31,448 nt of DNA from DASRPD01 sp035646535 (GCA_035646535.1 DASRPD010000049.1:1-31448), one strand, 5' to 3'; counted from the first letter of the stretch, positions 7,947 through 15,339 are shown. The notes: generated from the sequence alone by a model not told the origin. Translations and numbers: made by a program.

Positions 7947-8151
7947 GCAGAGTCCGCGCGCCGCACCGGTGGCGCCGAGCAGGTGGTGTGGCCGGGCTGC
8001 GACCCTTACACCCACGACGTTCGATCCTTCTGTGACGTCAGGCGTCACGGAGGTATCAAACGTCCGGCGACGTCGACCGCGTGCTTCCCTTCGTGAGCGC
8101 GTATCCGATGCCGGTTCACGATCTCGACGAGGGCTGAGATCCGCCCGAGGC
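7947..8151. other. Convergent intergenic region
   Basis: 205 bp between the PIG-L gene and the oppositely directed oxidoreductase. It contains copy 1 of the palindromic repeat (8015-8064). I see no credible gene in the remainder and no T-tract terminator. Confidence 0.6.
8015..8064. repeat. Palindromic repeat, copy 1 (most diverged)
   Basis: Arms 8016-8037 and 8043-8064 flank a 5-nt loop, TCAGG. The left arm begins GACGTTCGATCC and ends GTGACG; the right arm runs CGTCACGG to ATCAAACGTC. About 17 of 22 positions pair perfectly and most of the rest are G-T pairs on one strand. It shares the GACGTT-GAT and GTGACG blocks with the copies at 9188 and 10245. It lies between two convergent gene ends. 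Confidence 0.75.
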
Positions 8152-9168
8152 TCAGGTCCGCGCCGCGAGGTCGCGCCGGATCGCCGACCAGATCGCCCGA
8201 TCGGCCGGGTACGGCGCGTTGAACGCGATCCGATCGACCAGCCCGCCGTACCGCCTCGTGATCGTGGGCGCGATCTCGTCGGGCGCGCCGCACACGGCGA
8301 AGGTGCCGAGTAGCTCGTCGTCGATCGCTGCGGCCATGGCTGCCCAGTCACCGGTCTTCGACAGTCGGTTGAGCTCGCCCTGGAGGTCACCCCAGCCGTG
8401 GGCCTCGAGCACGACGCGATACGCCGGGGTCGACCCGTAGAACGCGAGTTGCGCCTTGGTGGCCGTGGCGGCGGCGGCTCGCGCTTCGTCATCGGCTCCG
8501 GTGACGACCATGACTGGAAAGGAGATCTCGAGATCCATTCGGGTGCGGCCCGTCCGGGCGAGACCGCGCTCGAGCGCCGGGCCGATGTGGTCGCGCAGGA
8601 ACCGCTCGGTCGCGAAGGGGTGCACGATGAACCCGTCGGCAACTTCGCCCGCGACCGCGGTCATCACGGGGCCCACGCCGGCCAACCAGATGCTCGGCGG
8701 CCCGAAGGGATTCGGTCCGGGGTCGAAGAACGGTGTCATGAGGGTGTGACGGTAGAAGTCGCCCTCGAAGCGCAGCGGGGCGTCGCCGGCCCACGCGGCC
8801 CAGATCGCACGCAGCGCGAGCACGAACTCGCGCATCCGGGCCGCGGGGTGCGACCACTCCATGGAGAACCGCTTCTCGATATGCGGCTTGATCTGGGAGC
8901 CGAGCCCGAGCGCGAAACGGCCGCGAGACGCCAACTGGAGGTCATTGGCGATGGTTGCGACCGTCATCGGGTTGCGGGCGAACGCGATCGCCACCGCCGT
9001 GGAGAGCGCCATGCGTTCGGTCGCGCCGGCCGCGAGCATCAGCGGGAAGAAGGGATCGTGCGGGCCCTCGAAGGTGTAGAGGCCGTCGTAGCCGTCGGCC
9101 TCCAACTCCCGGGCGACGTCGGTGACGACGTCGAGACTTGTGGTGACCAGCGGCGCGTCGACCTTCAC
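8152..9168 (-). CDS. LLM-class (luciferase-like) F420-dependent oxidoreductase
   Basis: A 338-residue TIM-barrel oxidoreductase of the luciferase-like superfamily, in actinobacteria normally dependent on coenzyme F420. Readable landmarks are the MKVDAPL start, ELEADGYDGLYTFEGPHDPF, a central ATIANDLQLASRGRFALGLGSQ, and WLAGVGPVMTAVAGEVADGFIVHPF. The pattern fits the TIGR03617-like subfamily. Two nearby GTG codons could start it, 9174 or 9168; TAGGGT at 9177-9182 (minus strand) predicts a transcript beginning near 9170, which favours 9168. Palindrome copy 2 lies 5 bp upstream of that -10 and copy 1 lies beyond the 3' end. The substrate is unknown. Confidence 0.87.
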   Translation of the reverse strand: MKVDAPLVTTSLDVVTDVARELEADGYDGLYTFEGPHDPFFPLMLAAGATERMALSTAVAIAFARNPMTVATIANDLQLASRGRFALGLGSQIKPHIEKRFSMEWSHPAARMREFVLALRAIWAAWAGDAPLRFEGDFYRHTLMTPFFDPGPNPFGPPSIWLAGVGPVMTAVAGEVADGFIVHPFATERFLRDHIGPALERGLARTGRTRMDLEISFPVMVVTGADDEARAAAATATKAQLAFYGSTPAYRVVLEAHGWGDLQGELNRLSKTGDWAAMAAAIDDELLGTFAVCGAPDEIAPTITRRYGGLVDRIAFNAPYPADRAIWSAIRRDLAART

Positions 9169-9176
9169 GCCCACTC

Positions 9177-9182
9177 ACCCTA
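9177..9182 (-). promoter_or_regulatory. -10 element TAGGGT of the LLM oxidoreductase
   Basis: TAGGGT on the minus strand, 8 nt before GTG 9168. The palindrome at 9188-9240 begins 5 bp upstream and therefore covers the place where the -35 would be. Confidence 0.45.
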
Positions 9183-9187
9183 TGCCC

Positions 9188-9240
9188 CCGACGTTTGATG
9201 GTTTCGTGACGCCATGGGTGACAGAACCATCAAACGTCGG
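9188..9240. repeat. Palindromic repeat, copy 2
   Basis: Left arm 9188-9210 and right arm 9218-9240. The outer 16 bp, CCGACGTTTGATGGTT and its complement, are perfect; three mismatches lie toward the centre. It lies between the divergent LLM and AbiEi/DUF559 genes. The left arm differs from copy 3 at only one of 23 positions. Confidence 0.85.
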
Positions 9241-9285
9241 GAGGGGGAGGGGGTGGGTGTCCCAGGTTGCTGGTGGAATCTGGCA

Positions 9286-10209
9286 ATGCAGCGCGACAGG
9301 GAGGTGGCGCACCGGGCGGCGAGCCGGCACGGGATGGTGCACCGCGCCGACGGCCGGAGGGCGGGTCTCAGCGCGGCCGCGATGTCGCGCCGACGCCGGG
9401 CCGGGCGGTGGGAGCGCCGGCAGCCTCACGTCGACCGGATCGCGGGAGCGCCCGCGACCTGGCGGAGCGCCCTGTTCGCGGCCGTGGCCTCGGCGGGCGG
9501 TCACGCACTCGTGTCACACCGCTCCGCGGGTGCGCTCTGGCAGCTGGAAGGGCTCCAGCCCGGTCCGGTCGAGCTCTCCATTCCCAACCACCAGATCCGG
9601 CGCCGAGACGGCGTTCGAGTCCGTCGAGTCACCGAGCTCGAGCCCCGCGACGCGACGCGTATCGACGAGATCCCGGTCACGCGTATCGAGCGGACCCTGA
9701 TCGACCTGGCTGCCGCCCTGAGTCGAAGCGCGCTGGCGACCGCTCTCGACAGCGCCCTCGCCCAGGGCCTGACTCGTCCTGATCTTGTGAGCCGCCGGCT
9801 CGAGGAGCTCGGTCGACGGGGCCGGAAGGGCGCGGGCTTCCTGGCCCAGCTCCTCCGCGAGCGGACAGACGGCCAGCGCGCTCACGAGAGCGGGTTCGAG
9901 CGGAGGCTGGCGCGCCTGCTCGTGCGGGCGGGCCTGCCGGCACCGGCGCGCCAGTTCGAAGTGCGCGATGGCCGGGGGTTCGCCGGCCGGGTCGACTTGG
10001 CGTACCCCCTCCACCGCCTCGCCATCGAGGCCGACAGCTACCGCTGGCACAGCGGCCATGTCGCCTGGGGCCGCGACCTCGCGCGCCGGAGTCGACTCGC
10101 CGCCGCGCGCTGGCGTGTGCTCCATTTCACGTGGCACGACGTCATGTCCCGGCCCGAGTACGTCATCGGCGAGGTCCGCCACGCACTCGCCTCCGGCCCG
10201 GACCCCTAG
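9286..10209 (+). CDS. AbiEi-type N-terminal domain plus DUF559 (Vsr-like nuclease fold) protein
   Basis: A 307-residue Arg-rich protein. The N-terminal part (HRAASRHGMVHRADGRRAGLS and ALVSHRSAGALWQLEGL) matches the winged-helix region shared with AbiEi antitoxins. The C-terminal 110 residues match DUF559, a PD-(D/E)xK fold related to Vsr nuclease: FERRLARLLVRAGLP, GRVDLAYP (candidate Asp), LAIEADSYRWH (candidate Glu), then LHFTWHDV. ATG 9286 is preferred over an in-frame ATG at 9214 that lies inside the palindrome; a weak TGGAAT lies 6 nt before 9286. No AbiEii toxin is adjacent, so it is an orphan, as is common in actinobacteria. Palindrome copies 2 and 3 lie on either side. Function is unproven: regulator, nuclease or both. 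Confidence 0.75.
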   Translation: MQRDREVAHRAASRHGMVHRADGRRAGLSAAAMSRRRRAGRWERRQPHVDRIAGAPATWRSALFAAVASAGGHALVSHRSAGALWQLEGLQPGPVELSIPNHQIRRRDGVRVRRVTELEPRDATRIDEIPVTRIERTLIDLAAALSRSALATALDSALAQGLTRPDLVSRRLEELGRRGRKGAGFLAQLLRERTDGQRAHESGFERRLARLLVRAGLPAPARQFEVRDGRGFAGRVDLAYPLHRLAIEADSYRWHSGHVAWGRDLARRSRLAAARWRVLHFTWHDVMSRPEYVIGEVRHALASGPDP

Positions 10210-10244
10210 CGCCCGCTTCGCAGACCGGGCCCCGCTCCCTCCCG

Positions 10245-10295
10245 CGACGTTTGATGCTTTCGTGACGGTAGGCGTCACGAAACCATCAAACCTCG
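10245..10295. repeat. Palindromic repeat, copy 3 (best paired)
   Basis: Left arm 10245-10267 and right arm 10273-10295 pair at 21 of 23 positions around the loop GTAGG. CTCCC (10235-10239) and GGGAG (10298-10302) extend the stem after a small internal loop. The element ends 15 bp before the ilvD -10 (10311) and so covers its -35 region. Confidence 0.87.
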
Positions 10296-10310
10296 GTGGG
10301 AGAGGGACGG

Positions 10311-10316
10311 TACCCT
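10311..10316 (+). promoter_or_regulatory. -10 element TACCCT, leaderless promoter of ilvD
   Basis: TACCCT, exactly 6 nt, then ATG 10323, the geometry of a leaderless transcript. It supports 10323 as the start rather than an in-frame ATG at 10296 at the edge of the palindrome. Confidence 0.6.
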
Positions 10317-10322
10317 CGGAGC

Positions 10323-12032
10323 ATGGCTGACACTCAGGACGACCGGGCCGCGAGCCACGACCCGATGAAACCGCACAGCTTCGAGGTGACCGACGGTCTC
10401 GAGCGCGCGCCGGCCCGGGCGATGCTGCGAGCCATCGGCATGACCGATGCCGACTGGGACAAGGCCCAGGTGGGGGTCGCCTCGAGCTGGAACGAGGTGA
10501 CGCCGTGCAACATGCCCCTCGACCGGCTGGCCAAGCGGTCCAAGGACGGAGTCCGCGACGCGGGCGGGTTTCCGATCGAGTTCGTGACCATCGCGGTGAG
10601 CGACGGCATCTCCATGGGCCACGAGGGGATGCGGGGATCGCTCGTGAGTCGGGAGATCATCACCGACTCGGTGGAGTGCGTGGTCCACTCCGAGCGGCTC
10701 GACGCGCTCGTCGCGCTCGCCGGATGTGACAAGAGCCTGCCCGGGATGCTCATGGCCGCGGCACGCCTGAACGTCCCCTCGGTGTTCCTCTTCGGCGGGT
10801 CGATCCTGCCCGGGCACTACCGGGGTCAGGCGCTCGACGTGGTGAGCGTGTTCGAGGCCGTGGGCGCGTGCGCCGCGGGGACGATCACCGAGAACGAGCT
10901 CGGCGAGATCGAACGGCGGGCATGTCCTACCGAGGGAAGCTGCGCCGGGATGTTCACCGCGAACACGATGGCGTCGGTCGGTGAGGCCCTGGGAATGAGC
11001 CTGCCGGGAAGCGCCTCACCGCCTGCGGTGGATCGGCGCCGCGACGATTTCGCGTTCGAATCCGGTCGCGCGGTCGTGAACCTCATCGCCCGCAACATCC
11101 GCGCGCGCGACATCATGACGAGAGACGCGTTCGAGAACGCGATCGCAGTGGTGATGGCCCTCGGTGGCTCGACCAACGCAGTGCTGCACCTTCTTGCGAT
11201 CGCGCACGAGGCCCGTGTCGATCTCGAGCTCGACGACTTCAACCGCATCGGCGCCCGCGTGCCACACCTCGCCGACACCAAGCCGCACGGCAAGTACCAC
11301 ATGACCGACATCGACAGGATCGGGGGCGTGCCCGTCGTGATGCGAGAGCTGCTCGACGCGGGGCTGCTCCACGGCGACGCGCTCACCGTGACCGGCCGGA
11401 CCATGGCGGAGAACCTCGCCGCGCTCGATCCACCCGCGCCCGACGGCGACGTCGTGCATTTGTTGACGTCGCCGATCCACACCCAGGGTGGGCTCGCGAT
11501 CCTCACCGGGTCGCTGGCGCCGCAGGGGAGTGTCGTGAAGGTCGCCGGGCTCGACAGCGACCGCTTCGAGGGTGTCGCCCGGGTGTTCGATGGTGAGGAC
11601 GCGGCGATGGAGGCGATCCTTGCCGGCAGCATCGACGCCGGTGATGTCGTCGTGATCCGCTACGAGGGTCCCAAGGGCGGGCCGGGAATGCGGGAGATGC
11701 TGGCGGTCACGGGAGCGATGAAGGGCGCGGGCCACGGTGCCGATGCCGCGCTCATCACCGACGGTCGCTTCTCGGGGGGAACCCACGGCTACTGCGTGGG
11801 CCATGTTGCGCCCGAGGCCGTCGATGGTGGGCCGATCGCATTCGTCGAGGACGGCGACCGGATCGTCATCGACGCGGCCGCGCACACACTGGACCTCCTG
11901 GTCGACGACACGACCATCGCGACACGCCGTGGGAACTGGAAGTTGCCCGAGCCTCGGTACACGAGTGGCTTCCTTCACAAGTACGCGCGGCTCGCGCAGG
12001 GTGCCGAGCGCGGCGCGATCACCAACGCCTGA
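10323..12032 (+). CDS. ilvD: Dihydroxy-acid dehydratase
   Basis: A 569-residue IlvD/Edd family enzyme. It dehydrates 2,3-dihydroxy-isovalerate and -methylvalerate to the 2-keto acids, the third common step of Val/Leu/Ile synthesis. Iron-sulfur cysteines are visible in TPCNMPL, GCDKSLPGM and EGSCAGMFTANTM. The C-terminal part has ITDGRFSGGTHGYCVGHVAPEA, with the active-site Ser region. Length is normal. ATG 10323 is set by the leaderless -10 at 10311. The fpg-like gene follows after 9 bp and the ilvBNC attenuator after that, so the four ilv genes are clustered but ilvD is transcribed separately from ilvBNC. Confidence 0.96.
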   Translation: MADTQDDRAASHDPMKPHSFEVTDGLERAPARAMLRAIGMTDADWDKAQVGVASSWNEVTPCNMPLDRLAKRSKDGVRDAGGFPIEFVTIAVSDGISMGHEGMRGSLVSREIITDSVECVVHSERLDALVALAGCDKSLPGMLMAAARLNVPSVFLFGGSILPGHYRGQALDVVSVFEAVGACAAGTITENELGEIERRACPTEGSCAGMFTANTMASVGEALGMSLPGSASPPAVDRRRDDFAFESGRAVVNLIARNIRARDIMTRDAFENAIAVVMALGGSTNAVLHLLAIAHEARVDLELDDFNRIGARVPHLADTKPHGKYHMTDIDRIGGVPVVMRELLDAGLLHGDALTVTGRTMAENLAALDPPAPDGDVVHLLTSPIHTQGGLAILTGSLAPQGSVVKVAGLDSDRFEGVARVFDGEDAAMEAILAGSIDAGDVVVIRYEGPKGGPGMREMLAVTGAMKGAGHGADAALITDGRFSGGTHGYCVGHVAPEAVDGGPIAFVEDGDRIVIDAAAHTLDLLVDDTTIATRRGNWKLPEPRYTSGFLHKYARLAQGAERGAITNA

Positions 12033-12041
12033 CCCGCACCC

Positions 12042-12842
12042 GTGCCGGAGATCCTCGAGGCGGAGACAGCCCGCGCACTCATCGCGGACCGCGGCTTGCG
12101 CCGTGTGGTGCGGCATATCGAGGCGCCGGACGCGTGGTTCCTCAAGCGAGAGCTCACACCCGACGCGGCTCGGGCCGCCCTCGCCGGCCGGACCTTCACC
12201 CAGGCGCGCCGGCGAGGCAAGCTCCTGCTCGTCGACACCAGCAACACGGGGCTCGCGTCGGGGCCGACCCTGGCTCTGCACCTCGGGATGAGCGGGCGGA
12301 TCGTGATCGATGGTGAGGCCGCCGGTGATCCGTTGCTCTACGCCGCTAACGACGAGAACCCCGAGTGGTATCGCTTCGGTGTTCGCTTCACCGACGGTGG
12401 ATCGTTGCGTCTGCGCGATCCCCGCCGGCTCGGCGGCGTCGAGCTCGACCCGGACGAAGACCGGCTCGGACCCGACGCGTTCACGGTCACGCGCGCGGCG
12501 CTCGACCAGGTCCTGACCGCCAGTCGCGCGCCGGTCAAGGCCGTGCTCATGAATCAGCGGCGCATCGCCGGGCTCGGCAACCTGCTCACCGACGAGGTGT
12601 TGTGGCGCGCCGGTATCGACCCTGTCCGGCGCGCGGACTCGCTGGACGCCGACGAGCGACGCGTCCTGCAGCGGACCATCCGCACGACCCTGCGCACGCT
12701 CGGCCGCCGGGGCGGCTCCCATACCGGCGATCACATGACCGGACGGCACCCCGGTGGCGTGTGCCCCCAGGACGGCACCGAGCTGGCCCGTCGCACCGTC
12801 GGCGGTCGCACGACCTACTCCTGTCCTGTCCACCAGCGTTAA
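12042..12842 (+). CDS. Fpg/Nei family DNA glycosylase (AP lyase)
   Basis: A 266-residue base-excision repair enzyme that removes oxidised bases and nicks the abasic site. After the GTG start it reads PEILEAETARAL, giving the catalytic N-terminal Pro2 and Glu3; K60 lies in ARRRGKLLLVD. The helix-two-turn-helix region shows NQRRIAGLGNLLTDEVLW. The C-terminal zinc-finger region keeps the loop GRTTYSCP, but the ligand pattern is C-x2-D and C-x2-H instead of four cysteines. In some actinobacteria an Nei-type gene sits next to lhr; here lhr is about 5 kb away. It starts 9 bp after ilvD and is probably cotranscribed. Whether it is Fpg (8-oxoG) or Nei2-like cannot be decided from sequence alone. Confidence 0.87.
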   Translation: MPEILEAETARALIADRGLRRVVRHIEAPDAWFLKRELTPDAARAALAGRTFTQARRRGKLLLVDTSNTGLASGPTLALHLGMSGRIVIDGEAAGDPLLYAANDENPEWYRFGVRFTDGGSLRLRDPRRLGGVELDPDEDRLGPDAFTVTRAALDQVLTASRAPVKAVLMNQRRIAGLGNLLTDEVLWRAGIDPVRRADSLDADERRVLQRTIRTTLRTLGRRGGSHTGDHMTGRHPGGVCPQDGTELARRTVGGRTTYSCPVHQR

Positions 12843-12846
12843 GTAC

Positions 12847-12876
12847 TTGCACTCGACACTCGGGTTGGGACACAAT
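12847..12876 (+). promoter_or_regulatory. Promoter of the ilvB leader (TTGCAC - 18 bp - CACAAT)
   Basis: A -35-like TTGCAC (12847-12852) and a -10-like CACAAT (12871-12876) are 18 bp apart. Start of transcription is predicted at about 12883, directly at the GTG-ATG that opens the leader peptide, so the leader itself would be leaderless. The promoter begins 4 bp after the glycosylase stop codon. Confidence 0.6.
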
Positions 12877-12885
12877 GCTCGTGTG

Positions 12886-12924
12886 ATGCGACACCCCTTC
12901 TCGACCCTTCTCGTAGTTCCGTAG
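12886..12924 (+). CDS. ilvB leader peptide MRHPFSTLLVVP
   Basis: A 12-codon frame beginning ATG 12886 (or GTG 12883, one codon earlier) and ending TAG 12922-12924. It encodes Met-Arg-His-Pro-Phe-Ser-Thr-Leu-Leu-Val-Val-Pro. Four consecutive codons (CTT CTC GTA GTT) are for end products of the pathway encoded downstream. The stop codon touches the base of a strong hairpin and an intrinsic terminator follows at once. This is the classic layout of ribosome-mediated transcription attenuation, known before ilvBN operons in other actinobacteria such as Corynebacterium. Confidence 0.85.
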   Translation: MRHPFSTLLVVP

Positions 12925-12953
12925 CGCACGGCGCCTCGTCGCGCCCGTGCGCT
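12923..12953 (+). promoter_or_regulatory. Leader hairpin (pause/competitor stem) of the ilvB attenuator
   Basis: GCGCACG (12924-12930) pairs with CGTGCGC (12946-12952), continued by GCGC/GCGC (12931-12934 with 12941-12944, one bulged C) around the loop CTCGTC. The 5' arm starts inside the leader stop codon, so a ribosome finishing or stalling in the leader would control it. CGCACGG of the 5' arm is also complementary to CCGTGCG at 12968-12974 in the terminator, a possible competing pairing. Confidence 0.7.
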
Positions 12954-12957
12954 CTCC

Positions 12958-12985
12958 GCCCCTCGCTCCGTGCGAGGGGCTTTTT
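12958..12985 (+). terminator. Intrinsic terminator (attenuator) before ilvB
   Basis: GCCCCTCGC (12958-12966) and GCGAGGGGC (12972-12980) form a perfect 9-bp stem with loop TCCGT, directly followed by TTTTT (12981-12985). It lies 58 bp before the ilvB start and would end transcription when the leader peptide is translated freely. Confidence 0.88.
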
Positions 12986-13033
12986 CGTGGCGTTTTTCAA
13001 GCCCGTCCACCGCGCTTCACCAACCCGGCGATC

Positions 13034-13038
13034 AGGAG
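13034..13038 (+). promoter_or_regulatory. Ribosome binding site AGGAG of ilvB
   Basis: AGGAG with 5 nt to ATG 13044. It decides this start against the in-frame ATG at 12987, which falls right after the terminator T-run. Confidence 0.8.
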
Positions 13039-13043
13039 CACCA

Positions 13044-14771
13044 ATGCAGCTGACCGGGGCCCAGGCCCTCATCAAAAGCCTCGAGATGGAAGACACCGAG
13101 GTGATCTTCGGTCTCCCCGGCGGCGCGATCCTCCCCGTCTACGACCCGCTCATCGACTCGTCGATCCGTCACATCCTCGTCCGCCACGAACAGGGCGCAG
13201 GCCACATGGCCGAGGGCTACGCCCACGCGACCGGTCGCCCGGGCGTGGCGATGGTGACGAGCGGTCCCGCGGCGACGAACATCGTCACGCCCCTGTGCGA
13301 TGCCTACATGGACTCGGTGCCATTGGTCGTGATCACCGGCCAGGTCGCGTACAGCTCGATCGGCACCGACGCCTTCCAGGAAGCCGACACGACTGGCATC
13401 ACCATGCCCGTCACCAAACACAACTGGCTCGTGACGGACGCGTCCGAGATCCCCCAGGTCGTGCGCGAGGCCTTCCACGTTGCCACCACAGGCCGGCCCG
13501 GACCGGTGCTCATCGACCTGCCGAAGGACGTCGCCAACCAGACGATGGAGTGGTACTGGCCGGACGACGTCGACCTGCCCGGCTACAAGCCCACGACCAA
13601 AGGTCATCCCAAGCAGATCAAGGAGGCCGCCCGGCTCATGGGCCGGGCGAGTCGCCCCGTGATCTACGCGGGTGGCGGCATCCTCAAGGCTCGCGCCGCC
13701 GAGGCGCTGCGCGAGCTGGCCGAGCTCACCGGTATCCACGTCGTCACCACGCTCATGGCCCGCGGCGCGTTCCCCGATGACCACGCGCTGGGCCTCGGCA
13801 TGCCGGGCATGCACGGCAACTACACCGCGATCGCCGCCCTGCAGCAGTCGGACCTGCTCATCGCACTCGGCTCGCGCTTTGACGACCGGGTGACCAGCAA
13901 GCCCGACACGTTCGCGCCGGACGCGAAGGTGATCCATGTCGACATCGACCCGGCCGAGCTCGGCAAGGTGCGCCGACCCGACGTGCCGATCGTTGGCGAC
14001 TGCCGGATCGTCATCGAAGAGCTCATCAAGGCGGTGCGGGCGGATCGCGAGAAGCGAGAGTGGGCCGACACGTCGGACTGGGACACCAAGCTCGACGGTT
14101 GGCAGCGCGACTTCCCGCTCCGCTACACCCAGGAGGAGGACGGCCCCCTCAAGGCGCAGTACTGCATCGAACGGTTGCGCGATCTCTCGCCCGACGACAC
14201 GATCGTCGCCTCGGGCGTGGGTCAGCACCAGATGTTCGCCAGCCAGTACTGGCACTTCAACTACCCGTACACGTGGATCAACTCGGGTGGGCTGGGCACG
14301 ATGGGCTTCGCGGTGCCCGCCGCGATCGGAGCGAAGGTCGGCAAGCCCGAGCGCACGGTCTGGGCCATCGACGGTGACGGCTGCTTCCAGATGACCGCCC
14401 AAGAGCTCGTCACCGCGTCGGCGGAACGCATTCCGGTGAAGATCGCGATCCTCAACAACGCGTATCTCGGGATGGTGCGTCAGTGGCAGGAGCTGTTCTA
14501 CGAGGAGCGTTACAGCGAGGTCTACCTCTCACCCGACTTGCCCGACTACGTCAAGTGGGCCGAAGCGATGGGTTGTGTCGCGTTCCGGGTGGACACGCCC
14601 GAAGACGTGACGCCCACGATCGAGAAGGCCAACGCGATCGACGACCGACCCGTCGTGATCGACTTTCGTGTGGACTATCGGGAGAAGGTGTATCCGATGG
14701 TGCCCGCGGGCGGATCCAACGACGACGTGATCCTCGGCCCCGAGTTCGACCAGCCGGAGGCGATCCAGTGA
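13044..14771 (+). CDS. ilvB: Acetolactate synthase large (catalytic) subunit
   Basis: A 575-residue thiamine-diphosphate enzyme joining two pyruvates to acetolactate, or pyruvate and 2-ketobutyrate to acetohydroxybutyrate, the first common step of Val/Leu/Ile synthesis. FGLPGGAILPVYDPL and RHEQGAGHMAEGYA (catalytic Glu) mark the N-terminal pyrimidine-binding domain. ALGSRFDDRVT marks the middle FAD-binding domain. AIDGDGCFQMTAQELVTA followed by ILNNAYLGMVRQWQ is the ThDP-Mg signature. Length is typical. It is preceded by a leader peptide and terminator attenuator, and its stop overlaps the ilvN start by 4 nt (GTGA at 14768). Confidence 0.97.
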   Translation: MQLTGAQALIKSLEMEDTEVIFGLPGGAILPVYDPLIDSSIRHILVRHEQGAGHMAEGYAHATGRPGVAMVTSGPAATNIVTPLCDAYMDSVPLVVITGQVAYSSIGTDAFQEADTTGITMPVTKHNWLVTDASEIPQVVREAFHVATTGRPGPVLIDLPKDVANQTMEWYWPDDVDLPGYKPTTKGHPKQIKEAARLMGRASRPVIYAGGGILKARAAEALRELAELTGIHVVTTLMARGAFPDDHALGLGMPGMHGNYTAIAALQQSDLLIALGSRFDDRVTSKPDTFAPDAKVIHVDIDPAELGKVRRPDVPIVGDCRIVIEELIKAVRADREKREWADTSDWDTKLDGWQRDFPLRYTQEEDGPLKAQYCIERLRDLSPDDTIVASGVGQHQMFASQYWHFNYPYTWINSGGLGTMGFAVPAAIGAKVGKPERTVWAIDGDGCFQMTAQELVTASAERIPVKIAILNNAYLGMVRQWQELFYEERYSEVYLSPDLPDYVKWAEAMGCVAFRVDTPEDVTPTIEKANAIDDRPVVIDFRVDYREKVYPMVPAGGSNDDVILGPEFDQPEAIQ

Positions 14772-15301
14772 CCACCAACGGTACCCATCACATCCTGACC
14801 GTCCTCGTCGAGAACAAGTTCGGCGTGCTCGCGCGCATCGCCGGGTTGTTCTCTCGGCGCGGCTACAACATCTTCTCGCTCGCGGTCAGCCCGACCGAGG
14901 ACGACAAGTTCTCGCGCATGACCATCGTCGTCGATGGCCAGTCGACCCCGATCGAACAGGTCACCAAGCAGCTCAACAAGCTCATCCCGGTGGTGAAGGT
15001 CACCGAGCTCACCGCGCCGGCGGCAGTCGAGCGCGAGCTGATGCTCGTGACCGTGAAGGCAACTACCGAGTTCCGCTCCCACGTCACCGAGCTCGCCGCT
15101 ATCTTCGAAGCCAAGATCCTCGACGTCGGCTTCGAGTCCATGACCCTCATGGTCGCGGGACTTCCCGACCGACTCGACGCCGTCACCGATCTGCTCACGC
15201 CGTTCGGGATCGTCGAGCTGCAGCGGACCGGTCGGATCGCGCTCCCCAAGCTCGCCCGTACCCAGCCCCGCCTTCGGGCCGTCAAGAACAAGACGGCCTA
15301 G
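14768..15301 (+). CDS. ilvN: Acetolactate synthase small (regulatory) subunit
   Basis: A 177-residue partner of IlvB that carries valine feedback inhibition and stimulates catalysis. An ACT domain opens the protein (HILTVLVENKFGVLARIAGLFSRRGYNI), followed by VKVTELTAPAAVERELMLV and the second small-subunit domain ending FGIVELQRTGRIALPK. Length is normal for IlvN/IlvH. The GTG start overlaps the ilvB stop by 4 nt, so subunit synthesis is coupled. ilvC follows after 38 bp. Confidence 0.96.
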   Translation: MTTNGTHHILTVLVENKFGVLARIAGLFSRRGYNIFSLAVSPTEDDKFSRMTIVVDGQSTPIEQVTKQLNKLIPVVKVTELTAPAAVERELMLVTVKATTEFRSHVTELAAIFEAKILDVGFESMTLMVAGLPDRLDAVTDLLTPFGIVELQRTGRIALPKLARTQPRLRAVKNKTA

Positions 15302-15339
15302 AGTTCCTGACCCCCGCCACCTGCGCTCTGGAGATCGAG

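Noticed and set aside
6741..8642. A 633-residue minus-strand frame across gatB, the PIG-L gene and the oxidoreductase
   Set aside because: It crosses three convincing genes and the palindrome, has Ser/Arg/Pro-rich composition and no family resemblance.
9214..9285. Start of the AbiEi/DUF559 gene at ATG 9214
   Set aside because: This ATG lies inside the palindromic repeat and the next 24 residues are low-complexity; the family resemblance begins after ATG 9286.
11016..13010. A 664-residue minus-strand frame opposite ilvD, the glycosylase and the ilvB leader
   Set aside because: Antisense to ilvD, with low-complexity composition; it also runs through the attenuator.
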